DNA of 12,539 nt from CAZAYB01 sp964489215 (GTDB lineage: Bacteria > Planctomycetota > Phycisphaerae > Sedimentisphaerales > Anaerohalosphaeraceae), in the NCBI GenBank assembly GCA_964489215.1, contig CAZAYB010000075.1, positions 1-12,539 on the forward strand. Direction: 5' to 3'. The notes below the pieces were generated by a model. That model saw only the letters and a list, made by a program, of their open reading frames with translations, had not been told where the DNA came from and made no database searches. A program made the position numbers and the translations under genes. This document shows positions 6,736 to 12,539 of this stretch, piece by piece; the first letter of the stretch is position 1; each line of letters begins with the position of its first letter.

Positions 6736-6756
6736 CCCATCAAAATACGAAGATGA

Positions 6757-7362
6757 TTATTTGAGTATTTTTCCTGTTTTCATATACCAGAGGTAGAGGT
6801 CGAGTTCCCCGAGAGAGGTCCCTGTTCTGTATGAGAGATTCCGGAGGATCCTCTCCATTTTCAGATATCTTTTCTGGCTCATGCTCTTGACTGGGGAAAT
6901 TAATCCATGCTCCTCAAGAATCCTTAGTATATGCCTGTCGATTATTGCAACGTCATTATAGCCAATATTGCGCAGGAAGTGGCTTGCCTCCTTGTAGCCA
7001 AGACCCCTGATGTTATCAACCAGCCATTTTCGCCTCTTCGAACTGTTTTCCATGGAAGAAAGAAGATGAATATCCTGCCTGGATTTCCGCGCCTCGTGAA
7101 TATAGCCAGCCCTGACTTTTGGAAACCGATATCCCAGACGGCGAAGCTCCTGCTCTATCCTGTCTCTACCAAGTCCTGAAAAATCGCCCATCTCTTTTTG
7201 TATCCTTATCCCGCCCCTGGCAGTGTAATTTGCAGTGAGCAGACAAAAACACAATTCTGAAAATAGATCATTGTTAGAAGCGAATTCCTCCATACGCACT
7301 TCGACAGATCGGCCGACCGTCTTCTTAAGAAGTTTTACCTGGTTGATCAGATCTTCAGTCAT
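6757..7362 (-). CDS. ogg: N-glycosylase/DNA lyase, archaeal Ogg2 type (8-oxoguanine repair)
   Basis: Predicted 201 residues, matching the small archaeal Ogg2 family of about 200-210. The helix-hairpin-helix with catalytic Lys is visible as GLGYKEASHFL (K124), and the catalytic Asp as AIIDRHIL (D142). The 18-residue spacing equals that of K129 and D147 in the Methanocaldococcus enzyme. The C-terminus LYLWYMKTGKILK ends in Lys, as in this family, where the terminal Lys contacts the base. Known role: excises 8-oxoguanine from DNA and cuts the abasic site in base-excision repair. ATG 7362 is chosen; the in-frame TTG at 7371 overlaps the GAGG that serves as ribosome binding site. The start overlaps the end of the transglutaminase-like gene by 8 bases (ATGACTGA), so the two are probably translationally coupled. 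Confidence 0.9.
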   Translation of the reverse strand: MTEDLINQVKLLKKTVGRSVEVRMEEFASNNDLFSELCFCLLTANYTARGGIRIQKEMGDFSGLGRDRIEQELRRLGYRFPKVRAGYIHEARKSRQDIHLLSSMENSSKRRKWLVDNIRGLGYKEASHFLRNIGYNDVAIIDRHILRILEEHGLISPVKSMSQKRYLKMERILRNLSYRTGTSLGELDLYLWYMKTGKILK

Positions 7363-8554
7363 TGAATCCAATCCTCAAAAAAATGAATGATAGGAGAAGC
7401 AGAGCAAAAGGGCACAAAGGTGCTTCTTCATCGAATGGATGCATCACCTGTGCATTAATCTCATCAACAGCATCATTCAGTCCAGATCTCGCAGGTATGT
7501 TATAGGAAAAGCCTTCCCTGAATCCAGAGGTGTTGATGTCGTAATGATAATGCCGTTCTTCCTTTGGATTTAGGAGGATCATCTGATTCATGTAACCTCC
7601 ATATCCCGGAGGGAGCTGAAAAGAATAGGATCCGAATACGAACTCTGGGCGATTGTTGGTATTTATCACTGTGAACCTTCCATTTTCGAATTCTATCTCT
7701 GTATTAAGACCTCTCGGATCAGTCGACGAAAAAGCGAGCTCCAGGGAATCGTCCACAGAGAAATCGACATCCCAGACATCAGATGAGACCTTGTCATAAA
7801 TCGAATTACGATCATCCCCGAAACCAATGATAAGATGGGAACTGCTCAATTCCCCGATCTCCGCAAAGGTCGGATCGACATGAATCCATCCTTGATCCGG
7901 AACCTTGACCTGCGCCCATGCATGAGATTGCCACTTGTCATTGACCTTGACGTAACCGGCTACATACCTGGTGTCGAGTCCCAGGGATCTTGCCATGGAT
8001 ATAAAAAGATGGGAGTATTCTATACAAACCCCCCTCCGGTTCTCGAAAATCTCTTTTGCATCCTGGTCAGAACGTGCATTGAGATCATATCTCATATTGG
8101 AATTGACCCAATTCGTCAGATTCCTGATCGTTGTCAACGCTGTTTTTCCCTTCAATTCTTTGGCTTTACCGACTATCTGCTCATTAGGTTCTGTGAGTTC
8201 CGTGAATCCAAGATATTTCGATTTGAAAGAGGGATCATCCAATAGATCGGTCTCATACAATATATTGACTGTCGCGTTCGCTGATATTGTAATGGTCTGA
8301 TTGGAGGTTATGTTGGATACCACATGCACAATGCTATCGTTCTTTTCAACCAACATGGCATTATCGGAAACACCGGCATTGATCACCTCATGGTAAGAAT
8401 CATTATACGCAAGCATTCCATCAAAAGATATGGTCGTAGATTCATTGGCAGGATCAATAGTCCAGACTCTCTGGATCACAACCTGCGAATTGCCAAAATC
8501 TGAAAAAGAGCATGCTGCAAAAAGCAGCAACAGAAAAATTACGGAATATCTCAT
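7355..8554 (-). CDS. Secreted/membrane-anchored transglutaminase-like cysteine peptidase-fold protein
   Basis: Predicted 399 residues. A signal peptide with a hydrophobic core (about 4-14) ends in LFAAC at 11-15, a possible lipobox. A beta-rich extracellular domain spans about 20-110 and is rich in Asn-x-Ser/Thr sequons (for example at 37, 51, 72, 81, 85, 93), suggesting N-glycosylation. The transglutaminase-like core spans about 135-235 with the triad GVCIEYSH (C177), SHAWAQV (H211) and WIHVDPTFAE (D227). A further beta-rich domain follows to about 365, then a C-terminal hydrophobic segment (about 380-394) that could anchor the protein, with a very short tail. Such proteins may be proteases, cross-linkers or amidases at the cell surface; the substrate is unknown. 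A GAGGG lies 6 bases before ATG 8554. The gap to purD upstream is 87 bases and AT-rich, so a separate promoter near 8583-8593 is plausible. Confidence 0.82.
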   Translation of the reverse strand: MRYSVIFLLLLFAACSFSDFGNSQVVIQRVWTIDPANESTTISFDGMLAYNDSYHEVINAGVSDNAMLVEKNDSIVHVVSNITSNQTITISANATVNILYETDLLDDPSFKSKYLGFTELTEPNEQIVGKAKELKGKTALTTIRNLTNWVNSNMRYDLNARSDQDAKEIFENRRGVCIEYSHLFISMARSLGLDTRYVAGYVKVNDKWQSHAWAQVKVPDQGWIHVDPTFAEIGELSSSHLIIGFGDDRNSIYDKVSSDVWDVDFSVDDSLELAFSSTDPRGLNTEIEFENGRFTVINTNNRPEFVFGSYSFQLPPGYGGYMNQMILLNPKEERHYHYDINTSGFREGFSYNIPARSGLNDAVDEINAQVMHPFDEEAPLCPFALLLLSFIFLRIGFND

Positions 8555-8641
8555 AGATAACCCTCAAAGAAATAACACACGAATAATAATAAATGATTGC
8601 ATATGTTGAAGAAAACAATATCTAAAGAGCATTATTCGAAA

Positions 8642-9955
8642 TTATAAATGCCGCCCTCTAATGAAATTCATATGATCTATCTTCTTCTGGACTAAATTTT
8701 TTGTGCCTATGTCCGGTCGGTGCCTTAGTGGTCCCTTAAGCTTTCCACATGCCGATTCGGCAGAAGATTCAGCTTCTTCCAGACTGGGTTTCTTGGACAG
8801 GATTCCAAATGAACGCGAATTGGTGAGGTGCAATCTTCCATCCTCCCCATATACCGAAGCATAATATATCTTGGCTCCCGCATTCTCTATGGCCTCATGG
8901 TCGACAGAGATCAAAGTATTTGTAGTATAATCCGGAGGGGAACCGGGATACCAACTTGGAACAAGATATTTCACCACCGTGGAATCCTCTGAGAAAACAG
9001 GTTTTCTAAGACTTCCTTCCGAGATTGATAGGAAAACATCGGATAGTGAGCTTTCCAACAGAGTTATAACATTCATGGCTTCAGGATCACCAAATCTGGC
9101 GTTAAATTCTATCACCTTTATCCCATCCGAAGTGGCCATAAATTGGCCGTAGAGTACGCCCTTAAAAGGTGCGCCTTCTGACCTAAGTGCATCGACCACA
9201 TCCTGAAGTATTTTTTCGGCATTATCCAGATCACTATCTTCAAGGAAGGGAAGAATTCTTCCTGTGGAATAAGAACCCATACCGCCGGTGTTGGGACCCT
9301 CCTCCCGGACATACGCTCTTTTATGGTCCTGGACAGGAGGCATCAAGGCGATGGAATTTCCATCACTGAATGCCTGCAGCGTAAACTCTTCACCAGACAA
9401 TTTCTCCTCTATAAGCACTTTGCCATCCTTCCCAATCAGCTCGTCGCAGTAGGATATCATTTCTAAGTCTTCAGTGAAATGTTCCCCGGATAATCGAACC
9501 CCTTTCCCTCCGGTCAAACCAAGGGGTTTTATGGCAACATCACCAAGAGAATCCAATGCGAATCCCGCCTCATCATGAGTTGATGCCAGGAATATCTTCG
9601 GAAGACCATGGATGCTATATTTTTTCATCAGGTTCCTCATGAATGATTTGTCCCATTCTATCCTTGATGCTGACTTTGTCGGAGATGCAATCTTCATCCC
9701 CATTTCTTCCAACGCATCGCTTACTCCTGCAGCCAGAGTTCCATCCGGACTGGAAAAACCTAGATCAAACTCCGTCCCGTCAACCGCTTTCTTAACATCT
9801 TCGGGATTCTCGATATCGCATATCCATGTCTTTTTGGCGATTCTTGATATCGCGGGATTGTTCTTTGACATCACAGCATAGACATCGGAATCCTCAGACA
9901 GCTTCTCAACTATAGCATGCTCTCTCGCTCCATTTCCAACAACCAGGATTTTCAC
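8642..9955 (-). CDS. purD: Phosphoribosylamine-glycine ligase (GAR synthetase)
   Basis: Predicted 437 residues, normal for the family. Known reaction: 5-phosphoribosylamine plus glycine plus ATP gives glycinamide ribonucleotide, the second step of de novo purine synthesis, in the cytosol. The N-terminal domain begins VVGNGAREHA (G7, G9, R11, E12, H13). The ATP-grasp domain shows WDKSFMRNLM near 101, VAIKPLGLTGGKGV (140-153) with the ATP-binding Lys K143, and EEFTLQAF near 189. The segment DHKRAYVREEGPNTGGMG lies at 210-227 and the metal-binding EFNARFGDPE at 283-292. The C-terminal domain is complete. The start is GTG 9955, chosen because AAGGTGA precedes it by about 5 bases and no in-frame ATG lies between it and the upstream stop. 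It stands alone, without other pur genes nearby. Confidence 0.95.
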   Translation of the reverse strand: MKILVVGNGAREHAIVEKLSEDSDVYAVMSKNNPAISRIAKKTWICDIENPEDVKKAVDGTEFDLGFSSPDGTLAAGVSDALEEMGMKIASPTKSASRIEWDKSFMRNLMKKYSIHGLPKIFLASTHDEAGFALDSLGDVAIKPLGLTGGKGVRLSGEHFTEDLEMISYCDELIGKDGKVLIEEKLSGEEFTLQAFSDGNSIALMPPVQDHKRAYVREEGPNTGGMGSYSTGRILPFLEDSDLDNAEKILQDVVDALRSEGAPFKGVLYGQFMATSDGIKVIEFNARFGDPEAMNVITLLESSLSDVFLSISEGSLRKPVFSEDSTVVKYLVPSWYPGSPPDYTTNTLISVDHEAIENAGAKIYYASVYGEDGRLHLTNSRSFGILSKKPSLEEAESSAESACGKLKGPLRHRPDIGTKNLVQKKIDHMNFIRGRHL

Positions 9956-10022
9956 GGATTCACCTTCTTCGCCGCAATGGACGCCGATTTCTTCAAAAAG
10001 GCACTCGCGACTCTAAAGATAG

Positions 10023-10048
10023 ATATAACACAACCCTTATATGTATAT
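10023..10048. promoter_or_regulatory. AT-rich divergent promoter between purD and the mini-gene
   Basis: Two TATA-like boxes occur, ATATAA at 10023-10028 and TTATATGTATAT at 10037-10048. The first would place a plus-strand start about 7 bases before ATG 10058. On the minus strand the same boxes read as TATA sequences for purD with a leader of several dozen bases. Confidence 0.35.
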
Positions 10049-10057
10049 TTTCTTTCC

Positions 10058-10181
10058 ATGGCTAAAAAACCAAAAAAAACTCGAAAAATCAGACGCTGTT
10101 GACCTCATCACCGAAACAAATCCTAGTATTTGCGGAAAAGTTCCTCAGCGGTTGTTCATGTCATCATCTGTTAATTATTAG
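10058..10181 (+). CDS. Possible tiny gene split by an A8 tract (frameshift or programmed slip)
   Basis: ATG 10058 opens a frame reading MAKKPKK, but as written it ends at TGA 10100-10102 after 14 residues. The tract 10072-10079 is eight A in a row. Moving one base there continues an open frame of 34 codons from 10080 to TAG 10179-10181. The product would be about 40 residues with a basic N-terminus and a segment VDLITETNPSICGKVPQRL. The second frame has no start codon of its own. The stop overlaps the end of the opposing hemK2-like gene by only 4 bases, as expected for a true convergent gene end. TATA boxes lie just upstream. No family is recognised. It may be an assembly error in a homopolymer, a real programmed slip, or chance; short length makes chance quite possible. 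Confidence 0.28.
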
Positions 10182-10780
10182 GGTTTCGTTCCTTTTAAAA
10201 CCATCAGTTTCTCGAAAAAGAAGGATTCCTCTGCCAAAAGAGAAACCTGCATGCCGAAGCCCTCCATGGCTCCCACGATATCGTCCCGGTTATTGAGACT
10301 GCTGCAAAGAAGCAAAACCGAACCTCTGGGAGATAAACAGGAATCCACTGACAGGAGGAATCTATCAATAATCCCATGTCCGTTCCTGCCTCCGTCGAAT
10401 GCAGTATTTATGCGGCCCTGGAGCCTCTCCTCTCTGGAAGTAGGGAGATATGGGGGGTTGAATATCACGAAATCGAATTCCCTGTCGCCTATAGCCGAGA
10501 AAAGATCGCTCTCAATGAAGCAGGCATTCTTGATATCATTGGCCTGTGCATTTCTTTCGGATGCATATACTGCCGATGGATTGATGTCAATGCCAAGGAC
10601 ATCATTGGAGGAGTTCCTCCTAGCATTCGACAAAGAGATTATTCCGGACCCGCATCCAAGCTCAAGAATTCTCCCTTCCAGATCCCCGGAGCATCCGGCA
10701 AGAAGAAAGCTGTCATCAGATGGAAAATAGACATCATCAGGCACATCCAACAAGATATTCTGGAAAAGAATCCGCCTCAT
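10178..10780 (-). CDS. HemK2-type class I methyltransferase (release factor glutamine N5-methyltransferase)
   Basis: Predicted 200 residues, typical for archaeal/eukaryotic HemK2 (Mtq2/N6AMT1-type) proteins that lack the N-terminal domain of bacterial PrmC. The N-terminus VYFPSDDSFLLAG (about 18-30) matches the family's VYxPxxDTFLL. Motif I is ILELGCGSGIISL (38-50), the acidic loop is GIDINPSA (63-70), and the catalytic NPPY is at 108-111 after DFVIF. Known role of the family: methylates the Gln of the GGQ motif in the peptide-chain release factor aRF1, often with a Trm112-type activator; other substrates are known for human homologues. ATG 10780 is preferred to TTG 10786. No Shine-Dalgarno is seen, in line with a leaderless mRNA from the shared box at 10804-10814. 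Confidence 0.85.
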   Translation of the reverse strand: MRRILFQNILLDVPDDVYFPSDDSFLLAGCSGDLEGRILELGCGSGIISLSNARRNSSNDVLGIDINPSAVYASERNAQANDIKNACFIESDLFSAIGDREFDFVIFNPPYLPTSREERLQGRINTAFDGGRNGHGIIDRFLLSVDSCLSPRGSVLLLCSSLNNRDDIVGAMEGFGMQVSLLAEESFFFEKLMVLKGTKP

Positions 10781-10803
10781 GAACAAAAGAGGTGTCTAAC
10801 AAC

Positions 10804-10814
10804 GAATAAAAAGG
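10804..10814. promoter_or_regulatory. Shared TATA-like box between hemK2 and ribK
   Basis: GAATAAAAAGG is centred about 22 bases before the ribK ATG at 10830 and, on the other strand (CCTTTTTATTC), about 28 bases before the hemK2 ATG at 10780. A single box could serve both divergent leaderless genes in this 49-base gap. Confidence 0.4.
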
Positions 10815-10829
10815 AGTACATACGCATAA

Positions 10830-11195
10830 ATGGATATGATAATAAAAGGGACTATTAAAAGAGGTCTGGGAAAAGCAGGGAATTTCCTCTCCATGATGGA
10901 ATATTCCTCACTGATAAAAGAGGTGGCTGGTTTCTTTCCATATCCTGGAACCGTTAATCTGATGATAGGAAGGAAGGATTCAGAGATAATCAGGAAATCA
11001 AAGAAATGGAAAAAGATTCCTGGTTTCGAGAAGAATAGTATTGCATATGGTGGCCTCTTTCTTCACAAATGTGAAATATCCGGGAGAGAAGCGATGATTC
11101 TATTTCCTGAAAAAGGCGGGCATGATCTGCCCGTTATTGAGATCATCACCAGGGATAGACTGAATATCGGCGACTCCCTGGAAATAACGTTTTGA
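10830..11195 (+). CDS. ribK: CTP-dependent riboflavin kinase (archaeal RibK, DUF120)
   Basis: Predicted 121 residues, fitting the stand-alone catalytic form without an N-terminal DNA-binding domain. Known reaction: riboflavin plus CTP gives FMN plus CDP, in the cytosol. Family motifs are the N-terminal KGLG-like GTIKRGLGKAGNFL (7-20), FPYPGTVNLMIG (36-47) with the PGT(L/V)N signature, a central GGLF (73-76), and the C-terminal GGHDLPVIEIIT and GDSLEITF segments. The fold is a cradle-loop barrel. ATG 10830 is used; a GGAG lies 13 bases before it, too far to be convincing. It is followed after 11 bases by the DHH phosphoesterase gene, probably in one operon. Riboflavin supply and flavin function are not linked to that partner in any way I can see. 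Confidence 0.9.
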   Translation: MDMIIKGTIKRGLGKAGNFLSMMEYSSLIKEVAGFFPYPGTVNLMIGRKDSEIIRKSKKWKKIPGFEKNSIAYGGLFLHKCEISGREAMILFPEKGGHDLPVIEIITRDRLNIGDSLEITF

Positions 11196-11206
11196 AAGGG
11201 ATTGAT

Positions 11207-12286
11207 ATGGCGCTGATAGTAAATGATGATGTTACCCGCAAAATGGAACCGAAGATGCGAGAGATTGCAGATAGACTGAGGAGAGCAGCAGAAGATGGTG
11301 AACAGGCCATACTAAGGTTCCATAATGATGCGGATGGGATATCGGGTGCTTTCGCTTTGACAAAAATACTCAAATGCAGGACATATGCACAGAACTCTGC
11401 GGTATACACCCCCCGGGATTCACTTCGTGACATAAGCCAGCTCCAGTATGGCAGAAGGCTTGTGATTCTGCTTGATTTCGGGATGAATCAGGAAAGCAGG
11501 GAAGGCGTTGAACTGCTCAAAGCAGCAGGAGCAGAATTGATAATGATAGATCATCATACGCCTGATCTTGACTCGGATGCGCCGGTGATAAGATTGAATC
11601 CCTGGGATTTCGAAGGGGAAGGCGACCTTTCTAGATATACTGCGGGCTATCTGGCCTGTGAGATTGCCAGGATGCTTGATGCGAATGTTGAGAGATATGC
11701 AAGATCGGCATGCGCAGGAGACAAAAGTACGATCATGGAACTTAGCAAAGAAGATGAGAAGAAAGCATTAGTGCTTGACTATCTTGCGATAAATGCAGGC
11801 TTCGGAAACAGCCTTGAGCTTTATTCCAGGATATCCTCGAACAATGAATTGACTTCCTCAATCTATTTACAGGCAAAGGAGAAGTTGGAAGAGGCTGTTG
11901 ACAATGCTTTCTCAGGATCAAAAAGAAAGGATGTTGGAGGTGTGGCAGTTTATCGTCTTGATCTGGAAAGAATCGCAAGGGTGGGTGATTTCCCAAACAG
12001 AGGAAAAATAACAACAGGAGTCATGGATAAGATCGGAAAAAAGGAACCATCTGTCGTCATGGCATGCTCAAAGAGGACCGTGATATTAAGAGCTAACGAT
12101 AAAGCTGTAGAACAAACGATAGACCTTTCTTCAATCGCCAACAAGCTAAAGAGCATTATGGGGGACTTCGTCCTTGGGGGTGGAGGCCATCGTAAAGCCG
12201 CCGCAGTATCTGTAAAAGAGGGGTATTCAAAGAGCGTGGCAAACCAAATAACCGACTTGATCTCGAGGGTTCGGGCGGGGGAATAG
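11207..12286 (+). CDS. DHH/DHHA1 phosphoesterase, archaeal RecJ-like
   Basis: Predicted 359 residues. The DHH domain shows motif I FHNDADGISG with D41 and D43, motif II LLDFGM with D90, motif III MIDHH with D115, H116 and H117, and a later Asp in CAGDKS (D172). The C-terminal DHHA1 domain has the nucleic-acid-binding GGGGH at 324-328. All metal ligands appear intact, so it should be an active Mn/Mg-dependent exonuclease or phosphodiesterase. In Archaea, such proteins include the GINS-associated nuclease (GAN) of the replisome and RNA or nanoRNA exonucleases; the sequence alone does not choose between them, and 359 residues is shorter than typical GAN. ATG 11207 is preferred to TTG 11192 because AAAGGG lies 7 bases before it and TTG 11192 would overlap the ribK stop. 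It lies 11 bases downstream of ribK. Confidence 0.88.
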   Translation: MALIVNDDVTRKMEPKMREIADRLRRAAEDGEQAILRFHNDADGISGAFALTKILKCRTYAQNSAVYTPRDSLRDISQLQYGRRLVILLDFGMNQESREGVELLKAAGAELIMIDHHTPDLDSDAPVIRLNPWDFEGEGDLSRYTAGYLACEIARMLDANVERYARSACAGDKSTIMELSKEDEKKALVLDYLAINAGFGNSLELYSRISSNNELTSSIYLQAKEKLEEAVDNAFSGSKRKDVGGVAVYRLDLERIARVGDFPNRGKITTGVMDKIGKKEPSVVMACSKRTVILRANDKAVEQTIDLSSIANKLKSIMGDFVLGGGGHRKAAAVSVKEGYSKSVANQITDLISRVRAGE

Positions 12287-12290
12287 GACA

Positions 12291-12467
12291 TTAAAGGCTT
12301 TTGTAGAAGCGACCCATGAAGAGAAGTGGAAGATGAACTGCTTCAGATGCTAAGTGTTAGTGGGGGCGGTTGAACATGTTATCGAGGACATCAAAAGATA
12401 TGATGGGGGCCCAACGACAAGCATATTGGAAACTTATTCTCGCCAGTTTCAACCCTGCTCACGCTGA
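12291..12467 (+). pseudogene. Possible decayed coding fragment at the right edge
   Basis: One frame stays open from about 12291 to a TAA at 12351-12353 and then again to a TGA at 12465-12467. The second part reads GAVEHVIEDIKRYDGGPTTS and a further short segment with protein-like composition. A single internal stop and the absence of a start suggest an eroded gene, perhaps of a mobile element. I recognise no family, and with so few codons chance is a real alternative. Confidence 0.18.
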
Positions 12468-12470
12468 TTC

Positions 12471-12530
12471 TTTGCCTCAAAACAATTTGACAGTTTGGCC
12501 TCAAAGCCGGATTTGCAGGTCAATTTGACC
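12471..12530. repeat. Two imperfect repeat units and a 13-bp palindrome
   Basis: TTTGCCTCAAA (12471-12481) recurs as TTTGGCCTCAAA (12494-12505), and each is followed by CAATTTGAC (12483-12491 and 12521-12529). The second copy sits in GGTCAATTTGACC (12518-12530), palindromic apart from its central base. This resembles clustered protein-binding sites, such as the subterminal repeats of a transposon or an operator upstream of a gene outside the window. Confidence 0.4.
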
Positions 12531-12539
12531 ATATTTCTT

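Noticed and set aside
9956..10014. Upstream extension of purD beyond the GTG start
   Set aside because: The frame is open for about 20 codons but has no start codon, whereas GTG 9955 has a strong AAGGTGA ribosome binding site and begins at the family's N-terminus.
12449..12532. 27-codon minus-strand ORF at the right edge
   Set aside because: It is made of the repeat units, lacks a ribosome binding site and has no recognisable similarity.
1..12539. CRISPR array, tRNA or rRNA genes
   Set aside because: No regularly spaced repeats, no cloverleaf with T-arm consensus and no rRNA core sequences were seen on either strand.

Overview
The window looks like archaeal chromosome from a small-genome, DPANN/Micrarchaeota-like or otherwise deeply branching lineage. 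Pointers to Archaea are the stand-alone CTP-dependent riboflavin kinase, an Ogg2-type DNA glycosylase, a Rad50 with a CxxC hook, a HemK2-type glutamine methyltransferase, a RecJ-like DHH phosphoesterase, TATA boxes placed for leaderless or near-leaderless mRNAs, and T-run terminators. The exact phylum is inference; no ribosomal RNA or other marker is present.

Layout. 1-355: left edge with a decayed reading frame resembling a transposase C-terminus, then a TATA box. 356-1228 (+): protein-kinase-like fold that lacks the catalytic Asp. 1229-3532 (-): Rad50-like ATPase whose stop codon directly abuts the previous stop. 3617-3922 (+): MscL-like channel. 3975-5480 (+): ATP-type PEP carboxykinase. 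5539-6186 (+): orphan secreted/lipoprotein. 6187-6756: 570 bases without a credible gene, carrying a TATA box, many perfect hairpins, a three-way-junction-like element and long-range complementarity; I read it as a structured non-coding RNA of unrecognised class at about 6248-6640. 6757-9955 (-): purD, a secreted transglutaminase-like protein, and Ogg2 glycosylase, the last two overlapping by 8 bases. 10058-10181 (+): possible tiny leaderless gene that reads through only with a one-base shift on an A8 tract. 10178-10780 (-): HemK2-type methyltransferase. 10830-12286 (+): ribK plus a DHH phosphoesterase, an apparent operon. 12287-12539: right edge with short repeats, a perfect palindrome and a possible decayed coding fragment.

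Function. Most genes are housekeeping: gluconeogenesis (pckA), purine synthesis (purD), flavin cofactor synthesis (ribK), translation termination (hemK2), osmotic protection (mscL) and DNA repair or replication (rad50, ogg, DHH nuclease). The genes are not arranged by pathway. The parts worth attention are the structured RNA candidate, the pseudokinase-like protein, the A8 mini-gene and the mobile-element-like debris at both edges.
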